Of a stretch of DNA of 64,000 nucleotides, positions 34,469 to 42,715 are shown piece after piece. A program made the position numbers and the translations under genes. The DNA is from Acidobacteriota bacterium (GTDB lineage: Bacteria; Acidobacteriota; Blastocatellia; Pyrinomonadales; Pyrinomonadaceae). How positions within the stretch are numbered: position 1 is the stretch's first letter; each line of letters starts with the position of its first letter. The notes below the pieces were generated by a model, which was given only the letters and a program-made list of their open reading frames with translations, did no database searches and had not been told where the DNA came from. The DNA lies in NCBI GenBank assembly GCA_019639155.1, contig JAHBSJ010000005.1:186001-250000 (forward strand). The letters run 5' to 3'.

Positions 34469-34924
34469 ATGAACGACAATGATCTATCGGTATTTTCCCC
34501 AAACCAAAACGGCGGCGAAGAAGCAGCGGAGGCCGATCGAGGCGAAATTTTGCGTTGTCACAACTACGCGTGCAGCTTTGTTACGTACAATGACATCGAC
34601 AAATGCCCGTATTGCGGACGCCGCATGCTGCGTGCAGATCAATTTCGTACGCTGGGATATATTTTGATCGGGCTCGGCGTCGTCTTGTCGGGAATGGGTG
34701 CCGCACTCATCTATTTTCTCGGCGATAAGCTGCCGAACGACCCCGCAAGATCATTGGTGGCGATGGCTATTTTCTATGGGCTCTTCTTTGTCGGGCTGCT
34801 GCCGCTGGCTGCAGGAATCTATCAGGTCTATTCCGGACAGAAACACAGTAAATTGCAGAAGATGATGATGTTGGCGTTTTCGGCGGTGCTGGTGGCGGCG
34901 GTTTTGATCAGAATATTCTTCTGA
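34469..34924 (+). CDS. Zinc-ribbon membrane protein of unknown function
   Basis: 151 residues. An acidic N-terminal tail is followed by a four-Cys zinc ribbon (Cys pairs in RCHNYAC and CPYCGRR, about 32-55). Three hydrophobic segments come next (TLGYILIGLGVVLSGMGAAL, LVAMAIFYGLFFVGLLPLAA and LAFSAVLVAAVLIRIF). It probably sits in the inner membrane with the ribbon in the cytoplasm. The promoter at 34430-34458 leaves almost no leader. No family is recognised. Confidence 0.75.
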   Translation: MNDNDLSVFSPNQNGGEEAAEADRGEILRCHNYACSFVTYNDIDKCPYCGRRMLRADQFRTLGYILIGLGVVLSGMGAALIYFLGDKLPNDPARSLVAMAIFYGLFFVGLLPLAAGIYQVYSGQKHSKLQKMMMLAFSAVLVAAVLIRIFF

Positions 34925-34937
34925 TCAAGCTCGGCCG

Positions 34938-36599
34938 TCAAACCTCGACGACCGTCGTTACGATCACGGGCTTTCCGCTAAGCTCCTTTTGAACGTAGCG
35001 CTTTAGGTGGATGCGGAGATTCTCCTTGAAGACACTGCGGTCGGCGATCTGCGCGGGCTTCATTTCATCGATCGCTTCCGCAACGGCCGAACGTGCGGCG
35101 GCGGCAAAGCCATTCGTCATATCGAGGCCCGCGACTCCGTTCAGCGTGATCTGCGGTTCGCCGACGAGCGTATGTTTTTTGCGGTCAACGGTGACCACCA
35201 GCGATATCATGCCGCCGTAAGCGAGTTTCTTGCGTTCGCGGATGATGTCGTATTCGATCTCTTCCAGCGATTCCTCGTCGATGAAGGTCTTGTACAGATC
35301 GTGCTTTTCGATAATGCGTGCACCGTATTCGTCGAGCTCGAGAACTTCCCCGTTCTCGATGAGAATGATGTCCTCGTCAGCGTAACCGGCGACGTGATTT
35401 TTGATGAATTCCTTCTGTCGGAACAGCATTCGATATTCGCCGTGGATCGGCACGACGAATTTCGGCTGCGCCGTCTCGACCATTATCTTGATGTCTTCCT
35501 GCGAAGCGTGGCCCGAGACGTGGACGAGCCGGCGTTTCTCTTCGATGATGTTGGCCCCGCGTTTGTAAAGATGGCCGATCAGGCGGCTGATGTTCTTTTC
35601 GTTGCCCGGAATGATGCGTGCGGAAAGAACGACGGTGTCGCCCTTTGAAATTTCGAGGCCTTTGTACGTGCCGGTCGCAAGTCCCCACAACGCAGCCCGC
35701 ATCTCGCCCTGCGAACCGGTCACGAGATAGCAGATCTCGTCGTCGTCGAGTGCACGCGATTCGCCGAGCGTCGCCATACAGCCGCGTGGGATCTTCAGCA
35801 GCCCGTGGTCGGACGCTATCTCGACGTTTCGCTGCATCGAGCGGCCGAGAACGCAGACGCGGCGGCCGAATTCGTGCGCGACGTCGAAAACTATCTGCAG
35901 GCGGTGCATCGACGAGGAGAACGTCGAAACGAATAAGCGGCCTTCCGATTCTTCAAAGATCTCTTCGAACGCAGGGATCACGGCTTGTTCCGACGGTGTG
36001 CGTCCGGCGACGGTCGCGTTGGTCGAATCACACAAGAGCGCAAGAACGCCTTCGTCGCCGATACGCTGCAGCATTTTTAGGTCGTAGGGTTTGCCGATGA
36101 CGGGCGTATCGTCGATCTTGTAATCGCCGGTATGTATCAGCGTGCCGGCGGGAGTGTGGATCGCCAGCGAGAAACATTCGACCAGCGAATGCGACGCATG
36201 TATGAACTCAATATCAAAACCGCCGACGCTAACGCGGTCACCCGCCTCGACGCGATGCATCAGAACGTCGTCGAGCATGTCGTATTCTTCGAGACGCCGT
36301 TCGCACAAAGCGAGCGTGAACCGTGAGGAATAGACCGGAACGTTGAACTTCTTCAGGATATAAGGCAATGCGCCGATGTGGTCTTCGTGGCCGTGCGTGA
36401 GAATGATGGCGGTAAGGTCGTCGCGGTATTCTTCTAGAAAGTCGAAATTGGGTATCGAAATATCCACGCCGAACGGCGTTTCCTCCGGAAAACCCATGCC
36501 GGCATCGACGACGATCATTTCGCCGCCGTAGCGTATGCCCATGCAGTTCATCCCGAATTCGCCGATGCCGCCGAGCGGAATTATTTCGATCTTGCTCAC
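34938..36599 (-). CDS. rnj: Ribonuclease J
   Basis: 553 residues, standard length. Metallo-beta-lactamase/beta-CASP enzyme: MSKIEIIPLGGIGEFGMNCM at the start, the zinc motif LTHGHEDHIGALPY (about 68-81), HTGDYKID, ALLCDSTNA, and the beta-CASP part VSGHASQEDIKIM and HGEYRML. It has 5' exonuclease and endonuclease activity on RNA and takes a leading role in mRNA decay and rRNA maturation where RNase E is absent. The start codon is GTG 36599 with GAGAGGA 6-7 bases upstream. Confidence 0.96.
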   Translation of the reverse strand: MSKIEIIPLGGIGEFGMNCMGIRYGGEMIVVDAGMGFPEETPFGVDISIPNFDFLEEYRDDLTAIILTHGHEDHIGALPYILKKFNVPVYSSRFTLALCERRLEEYDMLDDVLMHRVEAGDRVSVGGFDIEFIHASHSLVECFSLAIHTPAGTLIHTGDYKIDDTPVIGKPYDLKMLQRIGDEGVLALLCDSTNATVAGRTPSEQAVIPAFEEIFEESEGRLFVSTFSSSMHRLQIVFDVAHEFGRRVCVLGRSMQRNVEIASDHGLLKIPRGCMATLGESRALDDDEICYLVTGSQGEMRAALWGLATGTYKGLEISKGDTVVLSARIIPGNEKNISRLIGHLYKRGANIIEEKRRLVHVSGHASQEDIKIMVETAQPKFVVPIHGEYRMLFRQKEFIKNHVAGYADEDIILIENGEVLELDEYGARIIEKHDLYKTFIDEESLEEIEYDIIRERKKLAYGGMISLVVTVDRKKHTLVGEPQITLNGVAGLDMTNGFAAAARSAVAEAIDEMKPAQIADRSVFKENLRIHLKRYVQKELSGKPVIVTTVVEV

Positions 36600-36838
36600 A
36601 ATTTCCTCTCCGTGCCTTCGAACCGAAGCGTAATTGTAGCATACGGTAATGCGGCGCGTGTTTTCGACTTAGGCTCAGGACTATTTTGCAATAGAATGTT
36701 TTTAGTCCTTTTGGGCAGGAATCACGTCTAAATGACGTTTATGGTTCTCGGCCACATTCCTCGTCGGCGCGGACGGCGGAGACTTGTTGATCGACAATTT
36801 TTTTGTGGCTGTTGGAGCTACCTTTCTTAAAGTTAAAT

Positions 36839-39052
36839 ATGCATAGGACAAAAGTGATCATTGTTGCGGTTTTTATTGCCGCAGGGGCTTTTTTCGCGTT
36901 TGAGAACCCCGCATTTCTCGCCGGTAAAGGCGAAATGGCATTATCCGCACCGACACGCGTAAATGCGACCGACAATCTCTACAACAATAAGGTTGGCATC
37001 TATTGGGACACGATCCGCGGAGCGACAACGTATCGGATCTTTCGAAACACGATAAACGATCCGAATTCTGCGGCCGACGTCGGCACCACGCCATTGAATT
37101 TTTTCTTTGATACGTCTGCCCCGGCAAATACTGATCTCTTTTACTGGGTGCGAGCCGAAAATTCGTCAGAGGTCAGCCCGATGAGCGCTTCTGACGCGGG
37201 CCGGCGAACGAACACTTTACAGCAAGGCAATACGCCGCCTTTGCCGCCGCCGCCGCCGGCACCGCCCGGCAATCCTCTTACGGCCGCAAAGATCGAGCTC
37301 GGAAAGGCGTTGTTTTGGGATGAACAATTGTCGGCGACGAACACTGTTGCGTGCGGGACTTGCCATCACGCGAACAGCGGCGGTGCCGATCCTCGCATTA
37401 CAGGCTGGAATCCGGGCCCGGACGGCGTTTTGGGCAATGGCGATGATATTCGGGGGACGATCGGCGTCCCACTGAATAACGCGGACGGTTTGTATGCTTT
37501 TTCACCTTCATACGGTCTTGACCCGCAAGTGACCGGCCGGACATCGACGTCGCATGTCAATGCCGCCTATGCACCGCTGCTTTTTTGGGATGGGCGAGCC
37601 GGCGGTCAATTTCGTGATCCGGTTACAAACGAGATCCTTTTGAACGCCGGCGGTGCGCTTGAATCTCAAGCCGCCGGTCCGCCTACTAATGACGTCGAAA
37701 TGGGCCACATCGGCGCAAACTGGCCATCGCTCGCGGCTAAGATCTCTTCGGCGACGCCGCTTGTTTTGTCGCCGAATGTGCCGGCAGCCTTGAGCAATTG
37801 GATCGGCGGCCGTACTTATCCTGAGCTTTTCGAAGAAGCATTCGGTACGACCGCGGTTACCCCAGCACGCATTGTTTTCGCGATCGCATCTTACGAGCGA
37901 TCGCTTTTCAGCGATCAAACGCCTTTCGACCTGGATGTTCAAGGGATTACTCCATTGTCGCCGCAAGAATCCATGGGTCGTAATTTATTCAATTCGCCCG
38001 CGATCGCCTGCAATGCTTGTCACGGCGGAAACAGGTTTACGGACAACGCTTTTCACTATATAGGCGTACGTCCGGATACTGACGATATCGGCCGTGAAGC
38101 TGTAACCGGCATGCCGAACGATCGCGGAACGTTCCGCACGCCAAACCTTCGCAATGTCGGCCTTCGCCGTTCATTCTTTCATAACGGCAGGTTCACCACG
38201 CTGGAAGAGGTCGTTGATTTTTATGATAGAGCCGGTGATTTCGATGCGAACAACAAACCGAACCTGATACACGTTCTCAATCTTGCTCCGGGCCAGCGTG
38301 CAGCACTTTTGGCATTTTTAAGACGGCCGTTGATAGATCCGCGGGTTCAGAATGAGACGGGGCCGTTCGAACGCCCCGGACTTTATTCGGAATCGAGCCG
38401 CGTTCCCCAGGTGATGGGAGCGGGTCGAAGCGGCTCAGGTGGTCAAGAGCCCAAGGTCCACGCAATTTCGCCGCCAATAGTAGGCAATCAGAATTTTGTG
38501 ATCTCTGTTTCGGGCGGACTTGGTGGTGCTCAAGCATACTTGGTGGTTGATTCGAACGATCCGGGAGTTGGTACCTCGATACCCGCAACGGGATCGCTGG
38601 CGAAGATATCTTCTTCGCTTAACGCCACAGGTGCCGGCAACGGCTGGACGTCAGTTTCCGTTCCTATTCCCGATCTCGCAGGATTGCCGGGACAGACATT
38701 CTACGCACGCTGGTATGTGGTCGATCCGCAGGCAGCGAATGGATTTGCCGTATCCAAGGCAGCAAGGTTCACTGTTTTCGGTCAATCGTCGGCGTCCGCC
38801 AATTTTACCGTCGCGGGAAGGATCATGACCGGCGATGGCCGTGGCCTGCGCAACGCTGTGGTTTCTATTTCCGGTCCGGGTGGTTTTGCCCAACGAGTTA
38901 CAACGGGAACATTTGGTTACTACCAATTCGTGAATGTGCCGGGCGGAGCGACCTACACGATCAATGTAGGTTCGCGTACCTATCGATTCACGCCGCGTGA
39001 TGTTTTGCTTACCGGCAATCTCAGCGACTTTGATTTCTATGGGCTTGAATAG
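36839..39052 (+). CDS. Di-haem cytochrome c peroxidase-like protein with FN3 and carboxypeptidase-regulatory-like domains
   Basis: 737 residues. Signal peptide (HRTKVIIVAVFIAAGAFFAF), an FN3-like domain (about 38-125: GIYWDTIRGATTYRIFR), a proline linker, then a MauG/CCP di-haem domain opening KIELGKALFWDEQLS with haem motifs CGTCHH and CNACHGG. Methionine- and His-rich loops and RTPNLRNVGLRRSFFHNGRF are typical. The last 80 residues form a carboxypeptidase-regulatory-like beta domain (VAGRIMTGDGRGLRNAVVSI). It probably acts in the periplasm or at the surface as a haem oxidase or peroxidase; the substrate is unknown. The 3' end overlaps convergent rsmA by 32 bases. Confidence 0.88.
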   Translation: MHRTKVIIVAVFIAAGAFFAFENPAFLAGKGEMALSAPTRVNATDNLYNNKVGIYWDTIRGATTYRIFRNTINDPNSAADVGTTPLNFFFDTSAPANTDLFYWVRAENSSEVSPMSASDAGRRTNTLQQGNTPPLPPPPPAPPGNPLTAAKIELGKALFWDEQLSATNTVACGTCHHANSGGADPRITGWNPGPDGVLGNGDDIRGTIGVPLNNADGLYAFSPSYGLDPQVTGRTSTSHVNAAYAPLLFWDGRAGGQFRDPVTNEILLNAGGALESQAAGPPTNDVEMGHIGANWPSLAAKISSATPLVLSPNVPAALSNWIGGRTYPELFEEAFGTTAVTPARIVFAIASYERSLFSDQTPFDLDVQGITPLSPQESMGRNLFNSPAIACNACHGGNRFTDNAFHYIGVRPDTDDIGREAVTGMPNDRGTFRTPNLRNVGLRRSFFHNGRFTTLEEVVDFYDRAGDFDANNKPNLIHVLNLAPGQRAALLAFLRRPLIDPRVQNETGPFERPGLYSESSRVPQVMGAGRSGSGGQEPKVHAISPPIVGNQNFVISVSGGLGGAQAYLVVDSNDPGVGTSIPATGSLAKISSSLNATGAGNGWTSVSVPIPDLAGLPGQTFYARWYVVDPQAANGFAVSKAARFTVFGQSSASANFTVAGRIMTGDGRGLRNAVVSISGPGGFAQRVTTGTFGYYQFVNVPGGATYTINVGSRTYRFTPRDVLLTGNLSDFDFYGLE

Positions 39053-39803
39053 CTGCGGCTAGATCCCGCCATTGTTCAAGCGTCAGAGCCTCGGCACGAG
39101 CCCGCGGATCGACGCCGACAGATCCGGCTATTTCTTTGAGATCCGGATAAAGACGTTTGAGATTGTTCTCGAGCGTCTTTCTCTTTTGGGCAAAGGCCGC
39201 TGAGACGAGCCTGCGCAAATTCGCTGCAGCCTCATAGCTATCGCTTCGCGGCGTGAACCGCGCGACGCTGCTCCAGACCTTGGGCACGGGCGAAAACGCG
39301 GTCGGCGGTATATCGAACAGCTTTTCCACGATAAAGGCGTCCTCAACCATTACCGACAGGAAACCGCGGTCGCTGATGCCGGGCGGTGCGGCTATGCGTT
39401 CAACCACCTCCCGTTGAAACATCAGCACCATCAGCAACAATTCGCTCTTGATCTCAATGAAACGCTGAAGTATCGGCGTTGATATGTTGTACGGTAGATT
39501 CGCAACGATCTTCAGCTCGCCGCTGCCGAACTGTACAAGGTCTAGCGACAATGCGTCGCCGATGACAAGCTGAAATCGTTCGTCGTTTGCGAATCGCGAC
39601 CGTAAAAATTCCGTAAGGTCCCTGTCGATCTCGATCGACGATACCCACGCTCCGCGTTCGAGCATCTTCGCGGTCAATGCACCGTCGCCGGGACCGATCT
39701 CGAGAATGTGGTCGCCTTCGCGAATATCAGCGGCATCGACGATGCGTTCTATGACGCGTTCGTCGCGGAGAAAGTTCTGCCCAAAGCGCTTCTTTGCACG
39801 CAT
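39021..39803 (-). CDS. rsmA: 16S rRNA (adenine1518-N6/adenine1519-N6)-dimethyltransferase
   Basis: 260 residues. It dimethylates the two adjacent adenines in the 3' hairpin of 16S rRNA. N-terminal KKRFGQNFLRDERVIERIV, SAM motif ILEIGPGDGALTAKMLERG (about 33-51), and catalytic motif IV IVANLPYNISTPIL (about 108-121). The end of the gene overlaps the convergent peroxidase gene by 32 bases; the start touches ribD, with no gap between the ribD stop and this ATG. Confidence 0.96.
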   Translation of the reverse strand: MRAKKRFGQNFLRDERVIERIVDAADIREGDHILEIGPGDGALTAKMLERGAWVSSIEIDRDLTEFLRSRFANDERFQLVIGDALSLDLVQFGSGELKIVANLPYNISTPILQRFIEIKSELLLMVLMFQREVVERIAAPPGISDRGFLSVMVEDAFIVEKLFDIPPTAFSPVPKVWSSVARFTPRSDSYEAAANLRRLVSAAFAQKRKTLENNLKRLYPDLKEIAGSVGVDPRARAEALTLEQWRDLAAAIQAHRNQSR

Positions 39804-40898
39804 TTATTCGTATTGCGGATAGCCGGAAATCTCAATGTCGCGGCCGTGCGTCGTGGTAGTTACATTTTCCAGTGTGACGTCTAATATATCGTTTCCGCCG
39901 ACCGCATTTACGGCCTCTTCGCCGCCAATTATTCGCGGCGAGTAGAAAAAGCTGACCTTATCCACAAGTTTAGCTGCGAGAAATGATGCGGCGATCTCGG
40001 CACCGCCTTCGACGAGGACGCTTTGAATGTCATCGCCTTTCAGCCGTGCGAGAACCGCCGCGTGATCGTGCGGTCCGGCTTCCGTCACGGCAATTTCAAC
40101 TCCCGCGGCACGCAATTCATCTGCCTTTGCACCATCTTTAGCCGCCGTGAACACAATTGTCGGCACTTTTCCCACAGTTTTGACCAGCCGAGAATCAACT
40201 GCGAGCGACAGCCCGCTATCTAAAACTACGCGTACTAAAGGCCGCCGTCGCGGCAGGCCGCTGCGGTCGGTCAACAGCGGATCATCAATGCGTGCGGTGT
40301 TCGCGCCGATCAGAATGGCGTCGTATTCATGCCGCAGACGGTGAATTTGCTCATTCGCCTCGTCGCCGGTAAACACGAACGGCTCGCCCGCGACCCGCGT
40401 TATGCGTCCGTCAAGCGACATAGCCATTTTCAGATGCACAAACGGCCTTCCTTTCCGGTGCCAGCAGATGAACTTCTCGTTCAGAGCTGCGGCTTCAGCC
40501 GCGAGAATGCCGGTCACGACCTCGACGCCCGCTTCGCGCAGCCGCTCAAACCCCTTTCCCGACACCAGCGGATTCGGATCCTCGATCGGGCAAACAATGC
40601 GGACGATCCCCGCATTTATCAACGCCTCGGTGCAAGGCGGCGTGCGGCCGTGATGTACATGCGGCTCCAGCGAAATATAGGCCGTCCCGCCGCGGGCTCG
40701 TTCGCCGGCTTGTTCCAATGCAACAACTTCGGCGTGGACAATTTTGTCGTAAGTATAAGTTCCCTCGCCCGCGACCTCGCCGTTCGCGTCCACGATCACA
40801 CAGCCGACAAGCGGATTCGGGCTCACGAGGCCCACGCCGGCGGCCGCCAGTTCCAGCGCCCGTCTCGTATGCTGCAGATCGCGTTCGGAAAAGCTCAT
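39804..40898 (-). CDS. ribD: Bifunctional riboflavin biosynthesis protein RibD, with an altered zinc site
   Basis: 364 residues. N-terminal deaminase: PNPLVGCVIV, HAEVVAL (His55, Glu57) and GRTPPC (Cys89). The first zinc cysteine of the usual PCSHxGRTPPC motif is a histidine here (EPHVHHGRTPPC, His80, codon CAT). The C-terminal reductase domain is normal (KMAMSLDGRI, ILIGANTARIDDPLLT, VLVEGGAEIAASFL). It performs two steps from the first pyrimidine intermediate towards riboflavin. It starts immediately after the ftsY stop; no FMN riboswitch is seen. Confidence 0.94.
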   Translation of the reverse strand: MSFSERDLQHTRRALELAAAGVGLVSPNPLVGCVIVDANGEVAGEGTYTYDKIVHAEVVALEQAGERARGGTAYISLEPHVHHGRTPPCTEALINAGIVRIVCPIEDPNPLVSGKGFERLREAGVEVVTGILAAEAAALNEKFICWHRKGRPFVHLKMAMSLDGRITRVAGEPFVFTGDEANEQIHRLRHEYDAILIGANTARIDDPLLTDRSGLPRRRPLVRVVLDSGLSLAVDSRLVKTVGKVPTIVFTAAKDGAKADELRAAGVEIAVTEAGPHDHAAVLARLKGDDIQSVLVEGGAEIAASFLAAKLVDKVSFFYSPRIIGGEEAVNAVGGNDILDVTLENVTTTTHGRDIEISGYPQYE

Positions 40899-41930
40899 CT
40901 AGTCGAATAGCCCGCTAACGTAGGCTTCAGGGTCAAACACCATCAGGTCCTCTGCCTGTTCGCCGATGCCGACGTAGCGTATCGGCAGGCTGAGTTCCTT
41001 TGAAATGGCGACGGCGATACCGCCTTTGGCCGTTCCGTCGAGTTTGGTGAGGACGATGCCCGTAACGTCCGCGGTTTTCGTAAACTGCCGTGCCTGTTCC
41101 AGCCCATTCTGCCCAGTAACTGCGTCGATGACGAGCAGCGTTTCGTGCGGAGCGCCGGGAACTTCGCGCCCGGCGACCTTTTTCATCTTCTCGAGCTCGG
41201 CCATCAGGTTCGACTTGTTATGCAGACGCCCCGCGGTATCGACGATCAGCACGTCCGCCTCGCGAGCCTTTGCCGCACGCAGTGCGTCAAACAGCACCGC
41301 GGCCGGATCGGTTCCCTCTTTCTGCTGGATTATCTCCACGCCGGCACGTCCGGCCCATATCTCAAGCTGATCCGACGCCGCCGCACGAAAAGTATCCGCG
41401 GCGCAGATGAGAACCTTGTTGCCCTCGGCCTTTATACGTTGTGCGAGTTTGCCGATCGTCGTCGTTTTGCCGACGCCGTTCACGCCCACGACCATCAGCA
41501 CATACGGCTTTGCCTCGTCGCCGAACGCCGTTTCTGCCGCGACGCCCTTATCGCGGCTGGCGTTCAGGATATCGAGCAATTCCTTTCGAATGGCGGCACG
41601 CAGGGCCGCGATGTCGCCGATCTCCTGCCGCGAGACGCCGCGGCGGACGCGGTCGATGACGTGCATCGTCGTCGCCACGCCGATATCGGTCGAAATGAGC
41701 ATCTCTTCCAGCTCGTCGAGGAATTTTTCGTCGATCTGCCGCCTGCTTTCAAACAGCGTGTCGAGCCTGTCGTTGATCGAATCGCGTGTTTTCGATATCG
41801 CACGAGCAAAACGCACGCCCAGCTCGCGTTCCGCGGCCTCTTCAGCGGCCTTCAGTTCTTCCATCGAGCGGTCGAGCCCCAAAATGGAGCTCGAATGCCC
41901 GTCGTCCTTTTTTCTACGCCAAAACGCCAT
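40899..41930 (-). CDS. ftsY: Signal recognition particle receptor FtsY
   Basis: 343 residues from ATG 41930 ([11 protein letters not shown]). A short basic N-terminal segment replaces the long acidic A domain of E. coli. The NG domain follows: [20 protein letters not shown] (G1), [30 protein letters not shown] (G3), [10 protein letters not shown] (G4) and [13 protein letters not shown]. It receives SRP-bound ribosomes at the membrane. The frame is open far upstream through repeat array B only because the repeat period is a multiple of 3, so the longer start was rejected. Confidence 0.95.
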   Translation of the reverse strand: MAFWRRKKDDGHSSSILGLDRSMEELKAAEEAAERELGVRFARAISKTRDSINDRLDTLFESRRQIDEKFLDELEEMLISTDIGVATTMHVIDRVRRGVSRQEIGDIAALRAAIRKELLDILNASRDKGVAAETAFGDEAKPYVLMVVGVNGVGKTTTIGKLAQRIKAEGNKVLICAADTFRAAASDQLEIWAGRAGVEIIQQKEGTDPAAVLFDALRAAKAREADVLIVDTAGRLHNKSNLMAELEKMKKVAGREVPGAPHETLLVIDAVTGQNGLEQARQFTKTADVTGIVLTKLDGTAKGGIAVAISKELSLPIRYVGIGEQAEDLMVFDPEAYVSGLFD

Positions 41931-42025
41931 ACTGTCAGCGTGGCCCCACGCCCCGCAAACTTTAGAGTATAGATGTTCGCGTCCCCGCCGACAAAAGCCC
42001 GCCGGCCCGCAGGCTGCTTCTTGCC

Positions 42026-42053
42026 AGAACCACCCACTACCGCAGGTGGTTCT
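42026..42053. repeat. Hairpin upstream of ftsY
   Basis: AGAACCACC (42026-42034) pairs with GGTGGTTCT (42045-42053). It lies between ftsY and the shared 33-base repeat, in gene-free DNA. Confidence 0.5.
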
Positions 42054-42060
42054 GACAAGA

Positions 42061-42093
42061 GGCAAGCCTCTCCGCAGTGCGCCCGCGGCGAGC
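42061..42093. repeat. 33-bp dispersed repeat, second copy
   Basis: Identical over 33 bases to 25484-25516, next to the RAYT unit, beginning GGCAAGCCTCTCC and ending CGCGGCGAGC. Flanking bases differ, so the two copies are discrete units. Confidence 0.75.
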
Positions 42094-42115
42094 CGCAAAT
42101 ATACAGGCAGAGCCC

Positions 42116-42142
42116 AAAAGCCCGTCTTTGCGGGCTTTTTTG
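42116..42142. terminator. Terminator-like hairpin before repeat array B
   Basis: AGCCCG (42119-42124) pairs with CGGGCT (42131-42136), with AAAA before and TTTTTT after, so it could work on both strands. It closely resembles the hairpin at 32011-32033 that precedes array A. Confidence 0.6.
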
Positions 42143-42151
42143 GATTAGGAA

Positions 42152-42403
42152 TCAACTGAGGAAAGAGTTTCCTCACTCTGTGAAAATATTTCATCGCACT
42201 GTGAAAAGGTTTCATCAGCCTGTGAAAAGGTTTCATCACACTGTGAAAACATTTCATCACACTGTGAAAAGGTTTCATCAGCCTGTGAAAAGGTTTCATC
42301 ACACTGTGAAAAGGTTTCATCACACTGTGAAAACATTTCATCACACTGTGAAAAGGTTTCATCAGCCTGTGAAAAGGTTTCATCACACCGTGAAAAGGTT
42401 TCG
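42152..42403. repeat. Tandem array B: 12 units of 21 bp with a conserved dyad
   Basis: Twelve exact-length units. Units 2-11 contain TGAAA-N3-TTTCA, with spacer AGG, ACA or ATA; the arms are unchanged while the spacer varies. Three main unit types (beginning TCACACTG with AGG, TCACACTG with ACA, TCAGCCTG with AGG) recur in a partly regular order. The 21-base period places every dyad on the same face of the helix. The rest of the gene-free region (42404-42614) shows nothing recognisable. Confidence 0.9.
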
Positions 42404-42614
42404 TGGCACGGTGAGTCGGGAATATCGCTTGAATTTTATGTCGTTTAGCGCCAAAATCATTGAACTTTGCGCAATTCGCACTCCCCGCAGCGTTTTTTTC
42501 AAAGGGTTTGCGGATAAATCCACGCTCAGGCAGAGCCAAAGGCTAGAACGGCGGATAAAGAAGACGCTCGGGCCGTTTTGGAGCAGATATTGCGGAAAAT
42601 TTTGTCCTGATCTC

Positions 42615-42667
42615 AACCGTCGGCTAAAACCGACGGCAATTCCAAAACCTAAAATTCAGGCCGGCAG
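42615..42667. repeat. REP-like dispersed repeat, second copy
   Basis: About 53 bases matching 25633-25685 with about four differences: CCGTCGGC-TAAA-ACCGACGG followed by CAATTCCAAAAC and ATTCAGGCCGGCAG. The right arm has G to A at its first base, so the stem is one pair shorter here. It lies just downstream of the HD-GYP gene end. Confidence 0.7.
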
Positions 42668-42686
42668 GAAGCGGGCCGGCGAAGAG

Positions 42687-42703
42687 GCAGGCCGGCGGCC
42701 TGC
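42687..42703. repeat. GC-rich palindrome (dispersed), second copy
   Basis: GCAGGCC-GGC-GGCCTGC, related to 33592-33608. It ends 13 bases before the HD-GYP gene stop. Confidence 0.5.
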
Positions 42704-42715
42704 GGGCTGGCGGAT

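Noticed and set aside
33511..34482. Long plus-strand frames opposite the SDR gene
   Set aside because: Antisense shadows of a GC-rich gene; the minus-strand frame has all SDR motifs.
40899..40960. FMN riboswitch before ribD
   Set aside because: ribD starts directly after the ftsY stop; there is no leader space.
42152..42403. CRISPR array
   Set aside because: Units are directly abutting with no spacers, and no cas genes are present. The same holds for array A.
41931..42539. N-terminal extension of ftsY through array B
   Set aside because: About 200 extra residues made of repeat and intergenic sequence; the normal FtsY start MAFWRRKK is at 41930.
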